From Prosapia bicincta (lineage: Eukaryota; Arthropoda; Insecta; Hemiptera; Cercopidae): a DNA stretch of 64,000 nt. The translations under genes were made by a program, and so were the position numbers. The notes beneath the pieces were generated by a model, which ran no database searches, was not told where the DNA came from, and saw only the letters and a program-made list of their open reading frames with translations. This document shows, piece after piece, positions 58,030 to 64,000 of the stretch; positions within the stretch are counted from its first letter, which is position 1; each line of letters begins with the position of its first letter. The stretch lies in the NCBI GenBank assembly GCA_036971475.1, contig JBAIZL010000003.1:79613928-79677927 (forward strand). The letters run 5' to 3'.

Positions 58030-58880
58030 TGCTCGTATGAAAAATGTATTAAAAACTCAAAAAAATAAAATAGCAACACTGTACATTATTGCACTTCTTC
58101 ATGCATATTTTACATTGGAAGGAAAATAAATATTACATGTTATATATCATTTTTAAGTGTCAGCCATTATATCCATAACGTATTATCTCTGACAATAAAA
58201 ATTAAATATACTAAATAATTGAAAGATATTTAAAGGGAAAACAACAAACTTGGTAGCCTAAACAAAAATTACACAAACTACAAATTAAATAAATGAGATG
58301 ACTGACAGATGAAATTTAGAATAAAGGACAACAAACTTGAAACATAAATAACATGCACTAATAAAACACTCATTATCTGGCAAACAAATGTCTGATAGCT
58401 CTTTGTCACCACACTTGACCAAATAAGTTTATGTTCGTAAAATAAACTCTGTATAGCCAAGGTAAAGACGTGTAAAGTAGAATAACCTTGAAGTAGACAA
58501 GTAGAGTAAATATAAAGAACGATTTCGACAAAACTGAGGGAATTGCGTTGCTGTTGAAATAAATACTGGAACCCAAGCTATACACGGGTGTAGGCAACCA
58601 GCGTTAACTAAATGACCCGATCTATACTCGGGCATAGGCTTGAAAGCGTTAAAGTCTTTCAAGTTTTTGTTACATTCTTTTCTTTTGATTTTTTTTTCAT
58701 TGATCAAATTATTATTTGCTATTGCTACTGTCATTTTTTAAAAACAATTTTATTTAGTTTTATATGTATTTCATTATTGCTTTCATAATACCTCTCATTC
58801 CCCTTTAATCTAAGATTACTAATAATTTTATAAATATCTATATTACACATATGTGTATTGTTATATTATTTTTTAAAATT
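58030..58880. other. Stretch upstream of the 58889 exon
   Basis: AT-rich; only chance-like open frames on the minus strand. Confidence 0.4.
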
Positions 58881-58888
58881 GTTTATAG

Positions 58889-58965
58889 GTAATAATAAAG
58901 GAGAAGCAAAGAAAGAGTGTGCTAGAGCTGCCCTTGCTGCCATGGGTATTCTTTCAGAAGCCTAA
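58889..58965 (+). CDS. Short terminal exon resembling the end of a dsRNA-binding domain
   Basis: An acceptor (TTGTTTATAG, ending at 58888) precedes two bases and then NNKGEAKKECARAALAAMGI LSEA, followed by TAA. KGEAKKECARAALAAMGI fits the last helix of a double-stranded-RNA-binding domain, where a KKEAK-xx-AA-x-AL pattern is conserved and contacts the phosphate backbone. The remainder of such a domain is not visible nearby. The phase (1) matches the donor of the linker exon at 38537, so it could be a second alternative end of that locus, or the last exon of a separate gene whose earlier exons I could not find. Confidence 0.45.
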
Positions 58966-59259
58966 TTTGGTGTTAAGAAAAATTATCATCTTTCGCATTG
59001 TGTTATATAGATCATATTTATTGTAATTGATTATTCGAGTATATGTAGACCTAGAATCAACCCAATCTAATAAGGTTTATTTTTAATTTTATTTTTGTGA
59101 GATAACTTTAATTTAAAAATTGTATAATCACTATACATGTTCTAGAGACTAGTAATTTGATTATAGAGGATATGTTCTAAGATAGTTTTTTTTCCATAAT
59201 GCTTATTACTATATTCATTTTTAAACTTTTTGTTACTGTAAAAGGAGACCTGCTAAATG

Positions 59260-60012
59260 CAGGGGTTCCCAACTCGTACTCAGGAAGATTTCAGGTGGTA
59301 TGCGTCACATGGCCTCATCAGGAAGCTCACTAAATGAGTCGAAACTCCAAGAAAAATTTATCGATTCAACAGAAGACAGTTCCATGATAGATTTTAAAGA
59401 CTTGATAGACTTCTGGATCGAGTGTAATTCCCGAGTATCCAATTCTCTTCCGGAAAGCCATGCTGTTTTTGATCCCATTTCTCACTATATATTTGTGTGA
59501 GGGTGGTTTTTTGGAACTGTTGTATATAAAAAATTAATATAGAAACAAAATAACAAGTGTTAAAAAGCCCTTGAGGATAAAATTATGTTCAATCAGTTCT
59601 GAAATTGAGTCGCCTTACAGGAATACAGCAAAAGAGCTTTGCAATAATCAAAATATACATTGATTTTTAATGATTTCTACGTCGTTTTGTACCAGTTGTA
59701 TAACATGTTTTTTTATAGATATGAGAATTAAATGAAACTGTAGTATGTATAATTGTTTTAATTTTCTTTTATTGTCTTATTGTGATTCTAAATTAATGGA
59801 AAGATCATGAATAACTAAATAATTTTACTACTTATTTAATAAAAATTAAATAAATAATGGGGTGTTTCTTACGGAAAATGTGTTTCTAAAAATCATTAGG
59901 ATCAGGGGCTTTCTTCAATCTACACTCCCCAAACCTTTGGTGACAGTGGTATGTCAAAATCTACAAAAACCTTCAGTTGGTACGCCGTTGCTAGAAACGT
60001 TGTGAACCCCTG
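59260..60012. mobile_element. Non-autonomous hAT element
   Basis: Left end CAGGGGTTCCCAACTCG and right end, in reverse complement, CAGGGGTTCACAACG. The flanking octamers GCTAAATG and GCTTAATG agree in 7 of 8 positions. The 753 bp contain one 66-codon frame (59300-59500) without a clear match. It is inserted at the edge of the non-LTR remnant that follows. Confidence 0.75.
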
Positions 60013-60660
60013 GCTTAATGAATAGCCTACCTCTTTGCAATAGCTAAGTACCCACTTTATGTTGAATCTCCTGATGTCTGCTTGTATTCCTATCTCACTG
60101 CCGAACCACCTCCTTCTAGTGAATCCAATGCAGGGCACTTCGCAGAGTAGATAGATTGTGTTTCCCTCTAAGTCCTTGTAGCATCTCATACACAGATCTT
60201 CCAATTTTGTATTGAAAAAACTTTATATTTCCACAGTCTGTAACCAGTTCTACCACAGTTTTGAATTTAAACTTAATTAGAAAGAGTAGTTCTTTTGCCC
60301 CATTAGTCTTTATCTTGCCACAACCCAAGGATACATTTCCTTTAGACAATTTCAATGTATATAGTAATCCTCTTTAGTCTTCAGACACTATACCAATTGT
60401 CTTCGGAAACAAGCCTGGTGTATGGCACTTTTACTGGGCTAAGGGATCTGCTTTCTCATTGCCTATCCAGGTAAGGTAGAAATAGTTGTATTTACCCAGT
60501 TAGTCTGCCACTAGCTTAGAGCCTATAAGCCTTCAGAGCAAATGTATAGTTGCTTCTCCTTCCAGTCTCTATTATTTCCTCAGAATATAGTTTTATTGCA
60601 AATACCTCTATCCAAGAAACTGAACTATAGTTTGAATGAATTTTGGCCTTTTATTGCAAT
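60013..60660 (-). pseudogene. Non-LTR retrotransposon remnant: RNase H and C-terminal knuckle
   Basis: On the minus strand, decayed frames read EVFAIKLYSEEIIETG and LTWIGNEKADPLAQ-like pieces of an RNase H (60650-60430), then FFQYKIGRSVYEM and LCMRCYKDLEGNTIYLLCEV, a C-terminal cysteine-rich knuckle as in R1/I-like elements (60230-60090). Stops and shifts separate all blocks. It is a different family from the 49-53 kb element. Confidence 0.6.
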
Positions 60661-60664
60661 TAAC

Positions 60665-61410
60665 AACATTTAATGTAAAACATGGGGTATTTATCAATTC
60701 ACAAAATTTGTGTTAGGTTAAACTAGTTAAGTAAATTTTGAATTTAACATGTTGACACTGCTAATCATCTAAACTAAAGTATTGCCAAAGGGGCTGATAT
60801 AGAAAATTACTTGTATATAAATATCGCAATGGTTGGGTACCAACAACAGAAACAGGTCACGAATACTTCCCTAGAAACTTATAAACAACCAGCTCACGTC
60901 CCTAAGTGTAGTTACATAATGATGAAGAAAAGTGACCAATAAAAATAACTTATAATCATTAAAAAAAAATTTTAGGAGTACAATTGACCAATAGAAGAAT
61001 CTTTGTCCCCAATCAGTCCCAAAATACTAACGTTTGGGGCAAGCCATTCTTCATTTAGCCAAGGAGTGAAACGAGGCAATCCAAAAAAAGGAGGAGGCAC
61101 TTCAGCAAGTCACATAGAAATTATTTTTCTGAAAGGAAGTTCTTATTTTTATAACGCATGTCATTAAAGTAGGGGAAACAATCGCATAAAATATTTTAAA
61201 ATTTATACAGATGAATAATTCTTATAATAATGGCAGACACTAATAAATAAATTTACATTGTTTTTGCGAAGTAAGTATTTTAATGTAATTAACATTACAT
61301 CGTAAGAATTATGCTTTTGGATTGAGAAAAAAGAATTTCTATTAATTCTATCTTGTTACTAATCCAATCTCTTCAGTTTTGTATTTTTAATTTTGTCAGT
61401 TTTTAATAAT
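60665..61410. other. AT-rich stretch without a supportable feature
   Basis: No exon, element end or repeat recognised. Confidence 0.4.
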
Positions 61411-61414
61411 TAAT

Positions 61415-61575
61415 AAAATGTTTCGTGCTAGCATTAATCGATGCTGTGAATTACTGACAAGACTGTTGCTCAGGTGTCATTTACTGAATAAATCAGTAAG
61501 TAGTGGTTTTTTGCCAAGTTAAAGCAAAGAAGTGTAATATTTTTAAAAACCTCAATATGTAATGTGATTCTGCAC
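61415..61575. mobile_element. Penelope-like family II 3' tail in two orientations
   Basis: 61415-61480 matches the tail in minus orientation (reverse complement has CCTGAGCAACAGTCTTGTC); 61483-61575 matches it in plus orientation (AAATCAGTAAGTAGTGG, TTTTTTGCCAAG). The strand switch lies within about 10 bp. Confidence 0.55.
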
Positions 61576-61701
61576 TTAACAAAGAAAGTTTAAAACCGCA
61601 CTAATTAAACTCAAATCATTCAGAAGCAAATCAACCAAAAAACTGAATTTAACAAGAATATAAACGAAAAGTTATCATTAAAACTTTAACTACGCACTTA
61701 C

Positions 61702-62330
61702 CCGAGGTAAGGAGTGATGCAACTTTATGAAGAGCGAGGTAGTGGAGTTTCCACAGTACTGTGGTCGTCGGGTGCTGTAGAGACGTCTTGACGGCGATAA
61801 AGTCACTAAAACTTAATTTAAACAATGAGTAAAATGTACAAGTTTAACATTACAAAGTCACTTATAATTCGAATACCACGAGGCGGCGCACTACAAAGTT
61901 TCACAATCGATTAAAGCGAAATACAGTTTAACAGCGCGACGATTTATGGTTCAGATTGGCTGTCGACACTGACCCGAACTTTCACACATATTACTTCTAC
62001 GAATAATTGAGGTTCACAGCTGATACAAACTACTAAAGTCTCACGGTACATGGAAATTGGCTACCATGACAAAGCCATTACGGAAAACGAGGCGCGGTTT
62101 AACTACGACTGAACGAGTCGAATGATGAAACACTTGTGTAAAACCGGAAAAAACGTACATAAAATTAGAGAAGAAAGGAATGCAGGAATACCAACGTGAT
62201 AACGCTAAATCGTCTACAACGACGTTCACAAAGATACATTGGCTAAAATGCTGGTCACAGGTCAAACGTCAACGAGGATCAAGAGACCAGTTGTACAGCT
62301 GAGGAATGTCGCGGCAAAATATGAAAATAC
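61702..62330 (-). promoter_or_regulatory. CpG-enriched patch, candidate promoter and first exon on the minus strand
   Basis: CpG dinucleotides are frequent here (for example GACGTCTTGACGGCG, ACGAGGCGGCGCAC, CAGCGCGACG), in contrast to the AT-rich surroundings. At its left edge the minus strand reads CTCGG|GTAAGTGCG, a strong splice donor with the exon ending at 61702. No long open frame lies before it, so it would be untranslated leader. The gene body would lie to the left; I could not identify it. Confidence 0.35.
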
Positions 62331-62334
62331 AAAC

Positions 62335-63055
62335 CTGCGCTGAACAAATGTGTTGGTAGAATTTGAGGGAACTATTATCAGAGATAGAAATCTTAGAAAT
62401 GTTATTTGCTTTAAAAAAAACAAAGATATACTTATTGACAAATGTCCATGTAATGTTAATGAGTTGTTGATACAATATTGAATATTGATACATTATTAAT
62501 AATATTCACTTTACAACGAAATTGTCAACTGATAAAAAGAATGAAAGTTTGTGTTTTATACTTTAAAGATTATAAAGAAATAAAGACAGAATTGTACACA
62601 ATTGATTTCAGAGAAATAAATGTTGCAGTTTTACAGGGAAATAGTAAGTTAGTAAAGAATGGTATGTGGTAGTGATACTAACAGCCAGCGCATGTGAGAT
62701 GGAGGCAACTCTCTTGAGGAATGGATATCATGTGGGGTGGGCAGTTTTTGAAATCACAACAGGTCAAAAAAATCTTTCTGCATCTTACTGCTATCTGAAA
62801 ATATTATTTTCTAAATTTGTATGGCCAAATATATATTTCCAGAATATATAGTTAAGTATAATCAATTAAAGTTGTTTTAATTAACATCATATGTTAATTA
62901 AACTTATTAAAGTAAAAATATAAATGTTGAATTTTAAAGATTTTCAATTAAGTTTAATCTTTGGACAAGTAAGCAATAAAAATCAGGTAATTTTCAGTAG
63001 TTATGTTACAATTACCGAAAAACTAAATTATTTCCTTAAAGTTGCTTGATGTAAT
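62335..63055. other. AT-rich stretch
   Basis: Only chance-like small frames; nothing supportable. Confidence 0.4.
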
Positions 63056-63059
63056 CATC

Positions 63060-64000
63060 TGGAATTCACTGATTAAACTAATTTTAAAAATACCTAACTA
63101 AGTGAATATGTAATGGCTTACTTGCTGACGCATTTCAAAACATTTGTTCCTTTTACGAAGCTAACCCTCTACTGGCGGCATCGGTTAGGTGTAAAGGCTC
63201 TAATGGGCATGGATTTATACTTGAGGAATGGGGTGGGTTGTTTTGGTTGTGTGTCATATAATAGAAAAGGCTGTTGGCATCAAATTTTGTGTGATCATTT
63301 AATACGTTTCCTTTATCTGTTGCGTAGTGTTTGTATATTTCATATTTTTCTGAGGTTGTTAGTTTTTTACTATGTTTTAAAATGTGTAGAATATTTAAAT
63401 TAGTGTATATGTTGGTGTGTGGGTGTTCGGTGTTTTGCGAGCTGGATTTAGGGTTTGTTTTTTTTTTTTTTGGGGTAATGGAGTTCTTCGAAGCGTGTAT
63501 AGAAGCATATTACATCTGCCGGTTTGGCCGATGTAATAGCTCTGATAATCGTTACAAGTTAATTTGCAAATACCCAAGAGTTTGTATTTGTCAGTTTCAT
63601 TTTGAAAAGGTTGTATGTGCTGTCTTAAAGTGTTTGTTGTTTTGTAGGATATTTGGTAATGAAGTTTTTTGAATATGGAGGCTATTTTGTGTGTGTTTTT
63701 GTTGTGGTGGATGAGGGATATGTATTTGTTGTATTTTGTGTGGTTTGTCTGCGTGGCCGTTTGATGGTGTTTATGTTTAATTTTCCTGAGTGTGTGTTGG
63801 TAGCCATTTTGTTAAGCAATATATTTTATGATATTAAGTTCTTTGTCGTAGTCTTTCTGTAGCATTGGTATATTGATTAGGAGGTGTAACATGATTAAAT
63901 GCAGCGTGTTTGTTTGTGTTGGGTGATTAGATGTATTATGTATGACAATATCGGTAGTTGTTGGTTTCCTGTATATTTTGACATTATGACTGGTGTTGTG
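63060..64000 (-). mobile_element. Penelope-like element, running past the window end
   Basis: The minus strand encodes, from 63980 downward, KIYRKPTTTDIVIHNTSNHP (end of the reverse transcriptase), a basic linker with IFKKLHYQISYKTTNTLRQH, and GICKLTCNDYQSYYIGQTGR (GIY-YIG nuclease; near 63520-63580). One stop interrupts the reverse transcriptase end, and a poly(A)/T run near 63459-63472 breaks the nuclease. The 3' tail to 63060 shares the GCTTACTTGCTGACGC block with the foldback at 12.2 kb. The 5' part continues outside the window. Confidence 0.8.

Overview
This 64 kb window is AT-rich, intron-bearing eukaryotic DNA. The repeat content points to an arthropod, most likely an insect: a mariner DD34D transposon, Penelope-like retroelements, RNase H-bearing non-LTR elements, hAT, pogo/Tigger and piggyBac-like DNA transposons, a tRNA-derived SINE and many long inverted repeats. 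A hemipteran is my guess and cannot be fixed from sequence alone. No bacterial features, rRNA or intact tRNA genes were seen.

The cellular genes I can support are all on the plus strand and are mostly small exons bounded by good splice sites. A 112-codon exon of unknown function lies at 3874-4209. Two homologous pairs of acidic N-terminal exons follow: A1/A2 (11535-11755 and 15244-15292) and B1/B2 (21929-22122 and 23289-23337). Both members share intron phases, and the second exon is 49 nt in each. A two-exon gene (25209-25259 and 29200-31140) encodes a predicted 663-aa protein with two C2H2/C2HC-like fingers and a SANT/Myb-like C-terminus. It resembles the non-catalytic parts of a Crypton-like family. 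A 76-nt linker exon (38462-38537) is followed by a terminal exon with seven C2H2 fingers (46792-47561), and further on by a short terminal exon resembling the end of a double-stranded-RNA-binding domain (58889-58965). Phases allow A1-A2 or B1-B2 to join the linker and then the finger exon. They also allow A2/B2 to join the 29200 exon directly, and the linker to join the 58889 exon. This looks like a complex locus with alternative first and last exons, in the style of lola or mod(mdg4). The joining is inferred from splice sites and phase only.

Mobile DNA fills most of the rest. Penelope-like fragments occur at about 6.8-7.6, 10.1-11.5, 24.2-25.0, 25.8-27.0, 28.2-29.1, 32.5, 37.5-38.3, 61.4 and 63.1-64 kb, often as inverted pairs. 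One carries a good hammerhead ribozyme candidate (10163-10208, minus). Four hAT elements have recognisable 8-bp target duplications (1783-2606, 16322-19060, 45206-45858, 59260-60012). An apparently intact mariner spans 35896-37230 on the minus strand. A decayed non-LTR element with endonuclease, reverse transcriptase and RNase H lies at 49.4-53.7 kb (minus), and smaller non-LTR remnants lie at 5.4-6.5 and 60.0-60.7 kb. Pogo/Tigger pieces lie at 19.2, 23.6, 31.3, 38.9, 42.3-43.2 and 55.2 kb. A piggyBac-like non-autonomous element occurs at 20131-21190 and inverted at about 43.27-44.30 kb. A cluster of three near-perfect palindromes separated by (AT)n lies at 56.08-56.71 kb.

A CpG-enriched patch at 61.70-62.33 kb ends in a good minus-strand splice donor and may be the first exon of a gene running leftwards.
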